Of a DNA stretch of 64,000 bases, positions 43,972 through 52,918 are shown piece after piece. Source of the DNA: Pseudomonas sp. ACM7 (lineage in GTDB: Bacteria > Pseudomonadota > Gammaproteobacteria > Pseudomonadales > Pseudomonadaceae); the NCBI RefSeq assembly GCF_004136015.1, contig NZ_CP024866.1, positions 4,247,676 to 4,311,675 on the forward strand, read 5' to 3'. Each line of letters starts with the position of its first letter. The first letter of the stretch is position 1. A program made the translations under genes and the position numbers. Under the pieces are notes generated by a model, which made no database searches, was not told the DNA's origin, and was given only the letters and a program-made list of their open reading frames with translations.

Positions 43972-44061
43972 GTCTCCCGGGCTTTTGTCCCGCCGTGTAA
44001 CCTCAACTGGAGGTCGCCAACTCTCGGACCAGCCACTCGCCTTAGCGAGCCGGAACCCTAG
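43972..44061 (-). ncRNA. Guanidine-I (ykkC) riboswitch
   Basis: The minus-strand RNA carries the conserved blocks of the ykkC class I guanidine aptamer in order: CTAGGGTTCCG, TGGTCCGAGAG, ACCTCCAGTTGAGGT (P2), then CACGGCGGGACAAAAGCCCGGGAGA in two pieces. It sits 63 bases upstream of the binding-protein gene and should turn the operon on when guanidine binds. The stretch to 44349 holds no other gene. Confidence 0.95.
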
Positions 44062-44349
44062 TCAGCCATTGCAAATTGTGGTGCCGCGAACCTGTGATGA
44101 CTCCTGCACGTCTTTGCTAAAGCGAGAGCCGTGCCAAGTCGGCTTGAGCCGTCTGGCCTGCGGCATTGCGCGATTGGCGCTTATGGACGGGGAGAAATAC
44201 TTGCCTTGTGATGGTGCGCCGGCGCACCGCAATGGGACGTATCGGCCGCCGATCTGAAGGTTGGCGTCGCCCGGCACTCGATGGAGCATTGCCAGTCAAA
44301 ACAGGTGTCAGCCGGCCTGTTCCGGCTGTGGGTCTTTCAGGAGGCCGCC

Positions 44350-44592
44350 ATGTTTCGTCGACTGTTGCTTGGTGTTGTTCTGGGCCTTGGGCTATCCGGC
44401 TGCTACTACTACGCCGGTGGCTACGATGTGTATTCCGCGCCTTATTACTACCCCGGTTACTCGCCCTATTCCTACTATTACGGACCGCGTTATTACTATG
44501 GTCCGCGCTTTTATGGCGGCTATCGCTACTACTATTGGGGCGGGCATTCACCACGTTATTACGGAGGTGGATATCGTGGTGGTCACCCTTAG
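44350..44592 (+). CDS. Tyrosine-rich small lipoprotein
   Basis: The 80-residue product begins FRRLLLGVVLGLGLSGC, a short signal peptide with a lipobox (LSGC, Cys18). After the cleavage site it is almost all Tyr, Gly, Pro, Ser and Arg in YYY and GPRYYY runs: 24 of 80 residues are tyrosine. AGGAGGCCGCC directly precedes ATG 44350. A similar gene with the same leader lies 168 bases downstream. Function unknown. The tyrosine and glycine content suggests a surface or adhesive role, but this is speculation. Confidence 0.8.
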   Translation: MFRRLLLGVVLGLGLSGCYYYAGGYDVYSAPYYYPGYSPYSYYYGPRYYYGPRFYGGYRYYYWGGHSPRYYGGGYRGGHP

Positions 44593-44759
44593 TCAGCGGG
44601 TGAATGGATGAAAAACCTTTCATCGGCGACTTGTTTCAATGTGTTTCAGGAGCGCACCAGATTTGGAAAACGATGTCTGATCTTTCGACAGTCACCGAAT
44701 AATTGACTGTCGCCTGCCAGCGTCGCTGGTGTGGCTCACTCGCGGTCCAGGAGGCCGCC

Positions 44760-45188
44760 ATGTATCTGCGAATTCTTCTGATTGCTGTATTGGGATTGTC
44801 TCTTGGTGCATGCGTGCCTTATTCCGATGGAGGAGCCAGCTACTACAGTTCCGAGGTCTATTCCTCGCCAGCCTATTATGACGGCGGACCTTACTATTCA
44901 GGCGGCGGCGGTTATTACACGCAACCACGCCGGTACTACGCACCGCCAGCGCGGTATTACCAGCCAACACCGCGGTATTACTACCAGCCGCGGGTTTATC
45001 AACCTGCACCACGCTATTACCAGCCGCAACGAGGCGACTATCGGGCCCATCAGAATGAGGGTTGGGACGGCCGTAACCGTGGCGATTGGAACAACGACTA
45101 CCGTGGCAATGGTGGACGCAATAATCACGGCGGACGGGGCGACCACAACGGTCGCGGTGATCACGATGGCCGAGGCGGCCACCGTTAA
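44760..45188 (+). CDS. Tyrosine-rich lipoprotein with Gly/Asn/Arg tail
   Basis: The 142-residue protein has a lipoprotein signal (LRILLIAVLGLSLGAC, lipobox LGAC). A Tyr-rich part of about 80 residues follows with repeated PRYYQP/PARYYQP units. The Arg, Gly, Asp, Asn and His-rich tail reads GRNRGDWNNDYRG and GRGDHNGRGDHDGRGGHR. AGGAGGCCGCC is again directly before the ATG, identical to the neighbour's leader, so the two are paralogues. A strong bidirectional terminator follows. Function unknown. Confidence 0.8.
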   Translation: MYLRILLIAVLGLSLGACVPYSDGGASYYSSEVYSSPAYYDGGPYYSGGGGYYTQPRRYYAPPARYYQPTPRYYYQPRVYQPAPRYYQPQRGDYRAHQNEGWDGRNRGDWNNDYRGNGGRNNHGGRGDHNGRGDHDGRGGHR

Positions 45189-45196
45189 ACACTCAT

Positions 45197-45229
45197 AAAA
45201 AAAGCGGCGCATGAAGCGCCGCTTTTTTA
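45197..45229. terminator. Bidirectional intrinsic terminator
   Basis: AAAAAAAGCGGCGC, loop ATGAA and GCGCCGCTTTTTT form a long stem with T-tracts on both strands. It ends the lipoprotein gene and the convergent hydratase gene. Confidence 0.92.
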
Positions 45230-45248
45230 TGCCCGACTTTCAGTATTC

Positions 45249-46352
45249 CTACAGATCGGCCAGAGGATGCCGGCCTTCCCAGGCCTTGTGGAAATGCGCG
45301 TCTACCACTGCATCCGGCAGATTATTGATATCTGGCCAGTGCCAATGCGGTTTTTGATCCTTGTCGATCAACCGTGCGCGCACGCCTTCGCTGAACTCAG
45401 GATGACGGCAGCAGTTTAGGCTCATGGTGTATTCCATCTGAAAGACTTGAGCCAGCGACATGTGCCTGGCGCGGGCGATTTGTTCCCACACCAGATGAGC
45501 GGTCAGGGGCGAGCCTTCGCTCATGGTTTTCGCGGCACGGCTGAGCAGCAGATCCGTGTTGTCGCGCAGCTGACTGATGGCCTTCCAGGCGCAGCGCACG
45601 TCACTGACATCCAGCAGCTCATCGATTTGCTGGCGTCGTGGCAGCCACTGGGCTTCGGGCATTTGCGCGATGGCTTCCTGTTGCAAGGCCTTGAGCAGGC
45701 TGTTCAGTTGCATCGGCGTCTGTTCCTGCCAGTTCAACTGCAGCAGGCCTTCCATCAACTCTTCCTGCTGCTCATCGAGCAGGAAGCGGTCGGCCAGGTC
45801 GAGATCGATCGCATCGCGACCGTTCATATGGGCGCCGGTCAGGCCGAGAAACAATCCGAGCTTGCCGGGCAGGCGCGACAGAAACCAACTGGCCCCGACA
45901 TCCGGGTACAAACCGATACTGATCTCCGGCATCGCCAGGCGGCTGCTCGGCGTGACAATCCGGATGCTCGCCCCTTGCAGCAGCCCCATGCCGCCGCCGA
46001 GCACATAGCCATGCCCCCAGCAGATCAGCGGTTTAGGGTAAGTGTGCAGATTGAAGTCCAGGCGATATTCCGCCGCAAAGAAATGCGCTGCCAGCGGCGG
46101 CACTTCGCCGGGATGGGCGCGACAGGCTTCCACCAGGCTGCGTACTTCGCCACCGGCGCAAAAGGCTTTGGCGCCGTTGCCGCGCAACACGACGCAGACG
46201 ATTTGTGGCTCTTTGGCCCAGGCGTCCAGTTGATCGCGCAAAGCGTTGATCATCGGCAAGGACAGGGCATTGAGGGAGTTTTCGGCATCCAGGCTGGCGA
46301 CTCCGATGCGTGCGCCGTCGGTGCCAGTGAGTTCTTCGAAGTGCAAATTCAT
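45249..46352 (-). CDS. Enoyl-CoA hydratase/isomerase family protein, 3-hydroxyisobutyryl-CoA hydrolase-like
   Basis: A 367-residue crotonase-fold protein with a C-terminal extension typical of HIBYL-CoA hydrolases. It has KAFCAGGEVRSLVEACR near 63-79, GHGYVLGGGMGLLQGASIRIV (oxyanion-hole Gly residues), MPEISIGLYPDVGASWFLSRLPG (candidate catalytic Glu and Asp), and FSEGVRARLIDKDQKPHW near the C terminus. These signatures point to valine catabolism or a related thioester hydrolase. No other valine genes are adjacent. It is divergent from ung. Confidence 0.9.
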   Translation of the reverse strand: MNLHFEELTGTDGARIGVASLDAENSLNALSLPMINALRDQLDAWAKEPQIVCVVLRGNGAKAFCAGGEVRSLVEACRAHPGEVPPLAAHFFAAEYRLDFNLHTYPKPLICWGHGYVLGGGMGLLQGASIRIVTPSSRLAMPEISIGLYPDVGASWFLSRLPGKLGLFLGLTGAHMNGRDAIDLDLADRFLLDEQQEELMEGLLQLNWQEQTPMQLNSLLKALQQEAIAQMPEAQWLPRRQQIDELLDVSDVRCAWKAISQLRDNTDLLLSRAAKTMSEGSPLTAHLVWEQIARARHMSLAQVFQMEYTMSLNCCRHPEFSEGVRARLIDKDQKPHWHWPDINNLPDAVVDAHFHKAWEGRHPLADL

Positions 46353-46484
46353 CGTGACCTCGATCGGGAATTTGAGCGTTCAGTATGATCGCTGTACAGG
46401 AAAGTGCCGGATCTGCGTCAGATCAATTGACAAGCGTGATGGGCTTTCCTAGGGTTCGCCCCATTGTTTTTGCCGGATGTAACC

Positions 46485-47177
46485 ATGACTGCTGACGACC
46501 GTATCAAACTCGAACCGAGCTGGAAGGAGGCACTGCGTGCCGAGTTCGACCAGCCCTACATGGCAGAGTTGCGTAACTTCCTGCAAGAGGAGCGCGCGGC
46601 CGGCAAGGAAATCTACCCTCCCGGACCGATGATTTTCAACGCGCTCAATTCGACGCCGCTGGATAAAGTCAAAGTCGTCATCCTCGGCCAGGACCCGTAC
46701 CACGGCCCGGGACAGGCCCACGGCTTGTGCTTTTCGGTGCAACCGGGCGTACCGGCGCCGCCGTCGCTGGTGAACATCTATAAAGAGTTGAAACGCGATC
46801 TGAACATCGACATCCCGACCCACGGTTGCCTGCAAAGCTGGGCTGACCAGGGCGTGCTGATGATCAACACCACCATGACCGTGGAACGCGCCAACGCCAA
46901 TGCGCACAAGGACAAGGGCTGGCAGTTTTTCACCGATCGGATCATTGAAGTGGTCAGCGAACATCAGCCGCATCTGGTGTTCATGCTGTGGGGCGCCCAT
47001 GCGCAGAGCAAGCAGAAACTGATCGATGCCACCAAGCATCTGGTGCTCACGTCGGTGCATCCGTCACCGTTGTCCGCCTATCGAGGCTTCCTCGGGTGCG
47101 GGCACTTCAGCCGAACCAATAAGTATCTTGAGCAGAATGGCGAGACGCCGATCGAGTGGCGGTTGCCGCCAGTCTAA
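46485..47177 (+). CDS. ung: Uracil-DNA glycosylase, family 1
   Basis: The 230-residue protein has the family 1 active-site motif [18 protein letters not shown] (Asp in GQDPYH), [10 protein letters not shown], the Ser/His loop [10 protein letters not shown] and SRTNKYLEQ. It removes uracil from DNA. I start at ATG 46485 ([13 protein letters not shown]). An earlier in-frame start at 46464 has no better site. A short REP pair follows the stop. Confidence 0.95.
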   Translation: MTADDRIKLEPSWKEALRAEFDQPYMAELRNFLQEERAAGKEIYPPGPMIFNALNSTPLDKVKVVILGQDPYHGPGQAHGLCFSVQPGVPAPPSLVNIYKELKRDLNIDIPTHGCLQSWADQGVLMINTTMTVERANANAHKDKGWQFFTDRIIEVVSEHQPHLVFMLWGAHAQSKQKLIDATKHLVLTSVHPSPLSAYRGFLGCGHFSRTNKYLEQNGETPIEWRLPPV

Positions 47178-47182
47178 AAAGC

Positions 47183-47247
47183 ATCGCGAGCAAGCTCGCT
47201 CCCACAAGGATCACGCGAACCCTGTGGGAGCGAGCCTGCTCGCGAAT
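47183..47247. repeat. Compact inverted REP pair after ung
   Basis: TCGCGAGCAAGCTCGCTCCCAC and GTGGGAGCGAGCCTGCTCGCGA lie in tail-to-tail orientation with only about 20 bases between. It separates ung from the convergent abrB-like gene. Confidence 0.85.
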
Positions 47248-47261
47248 GGGGTGACGGTCTT

Positions 47262-48302
47262 TCAGACGGAATCCGGCACCCGATTCCAATACTTGAACAA
47301 CGGTTCCGCCAGAAACAACACAAACAACAGCCGCATCACCTGCATCGCCGTCACCAGCGGCACCGACAACTGTAATGTCTCTGCCGTCAGGCTCATCTCC
47401 GCAATCCCGCCGGGCATCATGCCGAGCGTCAACGAGCGCAAATCCAGGTGGGTCAGCGCACTCAACCCCAATGCTGCCAGTGTGGCGATCAACATGGTCA
47501 GCACCGTGCCGATCAAGGTCCGCCCCATAAAAGAAGGCGCACGCCGGAAAAACTGCCGATTGAAGTGACACCCCAACCCGCTGCCAATCAGCCATTGGCC
47601 GATCTGGCTGCCGCCGTTGGGCAAACTGATGTGCAGATCCCAGCCAATGCTCACCGCCGCACTCACCAGCAACGGCCCGAACAGCCACGGATTGGGTTGA
47701 CGCAGACGTTCCCATAGCCACGCGGCCAATGCGCCGGCCGGGAATAGAAAGGCCAGCCACCACCAATTGACGGCGGACGGATGAAAAACCGGCGTGCCGC
47801 TGCCCAGCAAATACTTGAACGCCGCCGGCACACACAGCACCACCACCAACACCCGCAGACTTTGCCCCGCCGCAACACGACTGAGCACCGCGCCGTTACG
47901 CGCGCCGAGGTTGACCATCTCCCCGGAGCCGCCGGGCATGCTGGAAAAGAACGCGGTGGCGCGATCTTCACCGGTACGCCGCATCAACCAGACCCCGACC
48001 ACGGCCGAGAGGCTGGTGACCAATGCACCGAAGAAGATCAGACCGAAGTGGCTCAGCACCTGCTCCATCACCACCGGGGTGAAGTGCAGACCGATACCGA
48101 TGCCGACAATCCACTGGCCGCACTTGCGGCCGCCAGGGATTTCCGCCAATTGCCAGGGTGTCAGGCAACGCACCAGGATGATCGCTAGCAACGAGCCGAT
48201 CATCCACGGCAGTGGCCAGCCGATCTGGCTGGCCAGGTAACCGCCCAGCAGACCGACCAGCGGAGTTCCCCACCAGGCTTTGAAGGGTGTTCGATCAGAC
48301 AT
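47262..48302 (-). CDS. AbrB-family membrane protein
   Basis: The 346-residue membrane protein has about ten helices in two repeats. Each repeat contains a MPGGSGEM- or MPGGIAEM-like motif (SSMPGGSGEMVNLGARNG at about 120-137 and LGMMPGGIAEMSL near 294-306), as in the AbrB/'ammonia monooxygenase-like' family (PF05145). The name AbrB reflects a weak historical regulator label; the protein is a probable transporter. Its start overlaps the TctA stop by 8 bases, so it is translationally coupled to the tricarboxylate transporter. Confidence 0.85.
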   Translation of the reverse strand: MSDRTPFKAWWGTPLVGLLGGYLASQIGWPLPWMIGSLLAIILVRCLTPWQLAEIPGGRKCGQWIVGIGIGLHFTPVVMEQVLSHFGLIFFGALVTSLSAVVGVWLMRRTGEDRATAFFSSMPGGSGEMVNLGARNGAVLSRVAAGQSLRVLVVVLCVPAAFKYLLGSGTPVFHPSAVNWWWLAFLFPAGALAAWLWERLRQPNPWLFGPLLVSAAVSIGWDLHISLPNGGSQIGQWLIGSGLGCHFNRQFFRRAPSFMGRTLIGTVLTMLIATLAALGLSALTHLDLRSLTLGMMPGGIAEMSLTAETLQLSVPLVTAMQVMRLLFVLFLAEPLFKYWNRVPDSV

Positions 48303-49809
48303 CGGCGATGGCGCGACGGGCGACCGAACGTTTGCGCCAGATTCGGATGATCGGCATCAGGAGCATGATCGCGGTCAGTACCCAGCAGCCGAAGGTGATC
48401 GGGCTCGACCAGAGGATTTCCAGCGCACCATTGGAAATCGACAGGGCGCGACGCAGGTTCTGCTCCATCAGGCCACCAAGGATGAAGCCCAACAGGACCG
48501 GCGACAAAGGGAAATCCAGCTTGCGCAGGATGTAACCGAAGATGCCGATACCGATCATCAGGAACAAGTCGAAGGTTGTGGCATGCACCGCGTAGACGCC
48601 GATCCCGGTGATGATCGCAATCACTGGTACCAGCGCCCAGTTCGGCACGGCAAGGATGCGGGTGAAGATGCGGATCATCGGAATGTTGAGGATCACCAGC
48701 ATCACGTTGGCGACGAACAACGAAGCGATCAGGCCCCAGACAATGTCCGGTTGCTGTTGGAACAACAGCGGACCCGGGGTGATGTTGTACAGCGACAGCG
48801 CGCCGATCATCACCGCCGTGGTGCCCGAACCTGGAACACCGAGGGTCAGCATTGGCACCAGGGCGCCGCAGGCTGCGCCGCCGATGGCGGTTTCCGGGGC
48901 TGCGAGGCCGCGCATGTCGCCCTGGCCGAAGGTGCCTTTGGCGCCGGCGATGCGTTTCTCGGTCATGTAAGCCACGGCGCTGGCCAGCGTTGCGCCCGCA
49001 CCCGGCAACACGCCCATGATGAAGCCCAGCACGCCGCAACGAATGTTCACCACGAACACTGCCGAGGCTTCCTTGAAGTTGAACATCATGCGGCCGGTGG
49101 CTTTCACCGCTTCCTGGCCGTGATGGGTTTTTTCCAGCAGCAGGAGGATTTCACTGATGGAGAACAGGCCCAGCACCAACACAACGAATTGAATGCCGTC
49201 GGTCAGGTGGATGTTGTCCCCGGTGAAACGGTACACGCCGCTGTTGGCATCGATCCCGACGCTCGACAGAAACAACCCGATCAACGCGGCAATAAAGGTT
49301 TTCAGCGGTCGGTCACCGGCCATGCCGCCCAGGCAGACAATCGCAAACACCATCAACACGAAATATTCGGCCGGGCCAAAGGCAATCGCCCATTTCGCCA
49401 GCAACGGGGCGAACAGCACCATGCCGCAGGTGGCGATGAACGCACCGATAAACGAACTCCACGCCGACAGCGACAAAGCTACACCGGCCAGACCCTTGCG
49501 GGCCATCGGGTAACCGTCGAGGGTGGTCATGACGGTGGAGGCTTCGCCCGGAATGTTCAGCAGGATCGAGCTGATCCGGCCGCCGTATTCACAACCCAGG
49601 TACACCGCCGCCAGCAGAATCAGCGCCGACTCCGGTGGCAGACCGAGGGCGAACGCGATCGGGATCAGCAGCGCCACGCCGTTGATCGGGCCCAGGCCCG
49701 GCAACAGGCCGACCACGGTGCCGATGAGGGTGCCGCAGAGCGCAGTCACCAGGTTGTACGGGGTCAGCGCAACGCCAAACCCTTGTCCCAAATAGCCAAG
49801 AGTATCCAT
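48295..49809 (-). CDS. tctA: Tripartite tricarboxylate transporter, large membrane subunit TctA
   Basis: The 504-residue protein has about twelve helices. GLLPGLGPINGVALLIPIAFALG at about 39-61 and MGVLPGAGATLASAVAYMTEKR in the second half are the TctA double signature. It forms the channel for tricarboxylate uptake. It starts one base after the tctB stop and is part of opdH-tctC-tctB-tctA-abrB-like. Confidence 0.95.
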   Translation of the reverse strand: MDTLGYLGQGFGVALTPYNLVTALCGTLIGTVVGLLPGLGPINGVALLIPIAFALGLPPESALILLAAVYLGCEYGGRISSILLNIPGEASTVMTTLDGYPMARKGLAGVALSLSAWSSFIGAFIATCGMVLFAPLLAKWAIAFGPAEYFVLMVFAIVCLGGMAGDRPLKTFIAALIGLFLSSVGIDANSGVYRFTGDNIHLTDGIQFVVLVLGLFSISEILLLLEKTHHGQEAVKATGRMMFNFKEASAVFVVNIRCGVLGFIMGVLPGAGATLASAVAYMTEKRIAGAKGTFGQGDMRGLAAPETAIGGAACGALVPMLTLGVPGSGTTAVMIGALSLYNITPGPLLFQQQPDIVWGLIASLFVANVMLVILNIPMIRIFTRILAVPNWALVPVIAIITGIGVYAVHATTFDLFLMIGIGIFGYILRKLDFPLSPVLLGFILGGLMEQNLRRALSISNGALEILWSSPITFGCWVLTAIMLLMPIIRIWRKRSVARRAIADV

Positions 49810-49810
49810 A

Positions 49811-50269
49811 TCAGTTCTCCAGAACGTCGAGCACGCCCAACGGCAGTGGCACGTCCATCACCTTGTCGAACAGCAAGTAAAGGCCGACAGCCATCAGGCT
49901 GATGATCACCACACTGGGCAACCAGCGGCCGCCGTACAGGCGCGCCATCGGGATACCGATCAGGATGCTCGCGACAATGAAGCCAAGGGGTTCGAAGGTG
50001 CCCGCGAACACCAGCAACAGCACCACGCAGATGCCGATTTTGGTCAGGGTTTCGCGGTCCATCGGCGGTTCGTCAGGGTTGTGCTTGATCGGTGCGGGAC
50101 GAAACACCATGTACAACAGCGCCAGGCCCATCAGTCCGAGCATCAACAGCGGGAAGGCCCGAGGCCCCACCGGTTCGTAGGAAAAAGACGCTTGGTACGG
50201 CCACGCCATCAGCGCCAGGCCAATACAGGCCAGCAACAGCACCGAAGCAAAAATGCGTTGTAAGAGCAT
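49811..50269 (-). CDS. tctB: Tripartite tricarboxylate transporter, small membrane subunit TctB
   Basis: A 152-residue protein with four helices (IFASVLLLACIGLALMAWPY and three later), the usual TctB layout. GGAGTTTCCC precedes ATG 50269, which I prefer to the longer frame from 50299. It bridges TctC and TctA functionally and lies 59 bases after tctC. Confidence 0.92.
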   Translation of the reverse strand: MLLQRIFASVLLLACIGLALMAWPYQASFSYEPVGPRAFPLLMLGLMGLALLYMVFRPAPIKHNPDEPPMDRETLTKIGICVVLLLVFAGTFEPLGFIVASILIGIPMARLYGGRWLPSVVIISLMAVGLYLLFDKVMDVPLPLGVLDVLEN

Positions 50270-50328
50270 GGGAAACTCCTGTGCCGCAGCCCCGCGCAAA
50301 CGGGGCCGCAGCCGCTAGACAGAGGCGA

Positions 50329-51306
50329 TCACTGAATCAGGCCGAACTCTTTGGCCAGCACTTTGTAGTCCGCAACCTGCTTCTTCACGTAGGTGTCCAA
50401 CTCCGGGCCGGTCATGGCGAACGGGAAGAGCTCACGTTGATCGCGAAGCTTGGCGAATTCCTCGGAAGCCAGCAGCTTGTCGAAAGCGTCTTTCCACCAG
50501 GCGTAGTCTTCGTCGCTGACCTTTGGCCCGAGGTAGAAGCCCCGAACCACTGGCCAGACGATGTCGTAGCCTTGTTCTTTGGCGGTCGGAATGTCTTTCA
50601 TTTCCGGCTCGTCCAGACGCTTCTCGGAGAACACAGCCAGCAGGCGCATGTCACCGCTCTGGATGTGCGGCATGGAGTCGGAGATGTCGGTGCTGCCGAC
50701 CTGGATGTGGCCGCCGAGCAGGGCGGTGGCGATTTCACCACCGCCTTCGAGGGCGACGTAACGCAGGTCGCGCGGGTTGATCCCGGCAGCCTTGGCGATC
50801 AGGGCGGTCTGCATCCAGTCCTGGCTGCCGACGGTGCCGCCGGAGCCGATCACCACTTTGCTCGGATCTTTCTTCAACGCCTGAACCAGATCGTCCAGAG
50901 TCTTGTAAGGCGAATCGCTTTTCACCGCGATGGCGCCGTAGCTTGTTCCAACCGCCGCCAGCCAGCGCACGGCGCTTTCATCGAAACGACCGAATTTGCC
51001 TTGGGCCAGGTTCAACAGCGAACCGCTGGACCACGCCACCAACGTGCCAGCGTCGGCTGGACGCTGAGCGACCACCGCGTTGTACGCCACCGCGCCGACA
51101 CCGCCGGGCATGTAGGTCACGCGCATCGGTTTGGTCAGCAGTTTCTGATTCACCAGCGCGCTTTGCGCCAGCTTGCAGGTCAGGTCGAAACCGCCACCGG
51201 GCGAGGCCGGGGCGATGCATTCCGGACGTTTGGGTTCAGCGAGCAATTGGCCGGCGAACAGCAGGGCGCTGGCGGTGAGAGCAAACTTACGCAGTGACAA
51301 ATTCAT
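50329..51306 (-). CDS. tctC: Tripartite tricarboxylate transporter substrate-binding protein TctC
   Basis: The 325-residue periplasmic protein starts with a signal peptide (LRKFALTASALLFAGQLLA, cleaved before EPKRPEC). It has APASPGGGFDLTCKLAQ, VTYMPGGVGAVAYN and KVVIGSGGTVGSQDWMQ, all typical of the Bug/TctC family. GGAG lies 10 bases before ATG 51306. It captures citrate, aconitate or a related tricarboxylate for TctAB. A single REP element lies between it and opdH. Confidence 0.94.
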   Translation of the reverse strand: MNLSLRKFALTASALLFAGQLLAEPKRPECIAPASPGGGFDLTCKLAQSALVNQKLLTKPMRVTYMPGGVGAVAYNAVVAQRPADAGTLVAWSSGSLLNLAQGKFGRFDESAVRWLAAVGTSYGAIAVKSDSPYKTLDDLVQALKKDPSKVVIGSGGTVGSQDWMQTALIAKAAGINPRDLRYVALEGGGEIATALLGGHIQVGSTDISDSMPHIQSGDMRLLAVFSEKRLDEPEMKDIPTAKEQGYDIVWPVVRGFYLGPKVSDEDYAWWKDAFDKLLASEEFAKLRDQRELFPFAMTGPELDTYVKKQVADYKVLAKEFGLIQ

Positions 51307-51340
51307 TGGATTCTCCACAGATTTTTTGTTGTATGGATAT

Positions 51341-51370
51341 GTAGGAGCTGCCGAAGGCTGCGATCTTTTT
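51341..51370 (+). repeat. Single REP element between opdH and tctC
   Basis: GTAGGAGCTGCCGAAGGCTG then CGATCTTTTT is one arm of the same family as at 20 and 1068. No inverted partner is nearby. Confidence 0.85.
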
Positions 51371-51390
51371 GGCTTCGGCGGTTCAATCAA

Positions 51391-52683
51391 TTACCAAAGG
51401 GCAACGCTATAGCTCACCAGCAGACGCACTTCATCGGCATCGCGAGCGGAGTAATTGGAACGGTAAGTGGCATTACGCAGGCGCACGGCAACATCCTTGA
51501 GCGCGCCGCTTTGTACGACGTATTTGATTTCGGTGTTGCGTTCCCACTCCTTGCCTTCATCGCCGCTCTTGAGCTTGATGTTGTCACCGCTCACGTAACG
51601 GCTCATGAAACTCAGGCCGGGAACTCCAAGCTTGGCGAAGTCGTAGTCGTAGCGTGCCTGCCAGGAATGTTCTTCGGCACCGGCAAAGTCGTTGATCTGC
51701 ACGAAGTTGACCAGATACGGGTCACTGCCATCGACATAAGGGAACGCGCTGTCGCCGGACATGTGCTGGTAGCCGGCGCTGAATTTATGCCCGCTCAAGG
51801 CGTAGCTCACCAAGCCGTTGAGGGATTTGTTGTCGATTTTGCCGCCACGGGCCGCGCCCTGGTCATCACTGATGGCCAGGCGCAGATCGGTGCCGAAAGT
51901 GCCGGGGCCGAACGGTTGCGAAGCGACAACACCGAGGAAGTGCTGGTTGTAGACTTCATCAAGTTGCGCGAAGTGGTAGCTGCCGGTGATTTTGTCGGTG
52001 AACTTGTAGTCCAGGCCGCCAAAGTCAAAATGCTTGCCGGCGGCCGTGCCAGCAAAACGGCTGTTTTTGTTGTTGAGGGCAATGTCCTCGAAGTCGGTGC
52101 TGTCGCGGTCCTTGGCTTTCTCCAGACGCCCGCCGGTGAAGGTCAGGTTCTTGATCTCTTTGGAGGTCAGCAGGCCGCCTTCGAAGGTCTGCGGCAGGAT
52201 GCGCCCGTCGTTGGACTTGAGGATCGGCAGTTCCGGAATCAGGCTGCCGATTTTCAGTTCGGTGGCGGAGATTTTTACTTTGCCGGTCAGGCCCAGCTTG
52301 GAGTACTCATCGGCGGCGCGACCGTCGTCGTGGGTCGGTAACAGGCCGGTGCCAGTGCGGTCGGGACTCGAATCGAGTTTGACCCCCAACATGCCCAGCG
52401 CATCGACACCGAACCCCACGGTACCGTCGGTGTAGCCCGATTGCAGATTGAGCATGAAGCCCTGGGCCCATTCGTCACGCTTGGATTGCTGGGCGCTGGT
52501 GCCGTCGCGAAAGTCGCGGTTGAAATACATGTTGCGGGTTTCGAGTGTTGCCGTACTGTCTTCGAAGAAGGCAGCCTGACTCAACGGCGAAAAGCCGGCG
52601 AGGGCGGCGGCACTGGCAAGGGCGGTGTGGCTGAGGCGGGGAAAACGAACAGGCGGACGAGCCTGTGGCTGCATGGACAGCAT
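51391..52683 (-). CDS. opdH: OprD-family porin, OpdH type
   Basis: The 430-residue outer-membrane protein has a signal peptide (ALASAAALAGFSPLSQA, cleaved near 37). Amphipathic beta-strands follow throughout, and the C terminus ends in an aromatic residue (VSYSVALW), as required for barrel insertion. OprD features include FFEDSTATLETRNMYFNRDFRD and YDYDFAKLGVPGLSFMSRYVSG. Synteny with tctCBA and divergent tctDE is the same as for P. aeruginosa OpdH, a tricarboxylate (cis-aconitate) channel. GGAGTACTTCAAG precedes ATG 52683. Confidence 0.93.
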   Translation of the reverse strand: MLSMQPQARPPVRFPRLSHTALASAAALAGFSPLSQAAFFEDSTATLETRNMYFNRDFRDGTSAQQSKRDEWAQGFMLNLQSGYTDGTVGFGVDALGMLGVKLDSSPDRTGTGLLPTHDDGRAADEYSKLGLTGKVKISATELKIGSLIPELPILKSNDGRILPQTFEGGLLTSKEIKNLTFTGGRLEKAKDRDSTDFEDIALNNKNSRFAGTAAGKHFDFGGLDYKFTDKITGSYHFAQLDEVYNQHFLGVVASQPFGPGTFGTDLRLAISDDQGAARGGKIDNKSLNGLVSYALSGHKFSAGYQHMSGDSAFPYVDGSDPYLVNFVQINDFAGAEEHSWQARYDYDFAKLGVPGLSFMSRYVSGDNIKLKSGDEGKEWERNTEIKYVVQSGALKDVAVRLRNATYRSNYSARDADEVRLLVSYSVALW

Positions 52684-52918
52684 CTTGAAGTACTCCGTTT
52701 ATTGTTCTTATTGGCGAAAACGCTTCGAGGCGTTTTTCGTATCGCTATGTGCGGTAGCGCACGGCAGTCGAAACTGTCCGTGGCTGGACTCTAACCGTCC
52801 AACCTTTCCCTAACCTTTCAGAAGACTTTCACGGTTTTCGGGCTTCACAGCGGCGGTTGCGGCTGTAAACTCCGCGCCAAACAATGGCATCGACCATCCC
52901 TGAATGAGGTAAAGATCC

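Noticed and set aside
48280..49902. A 540-codon plus-strand frame opposite tctA
   Set aside because: Its residues are the low-complexity Gln/Arg/His mixture of antisense frames, and TctA on the other strand is unambiguous.
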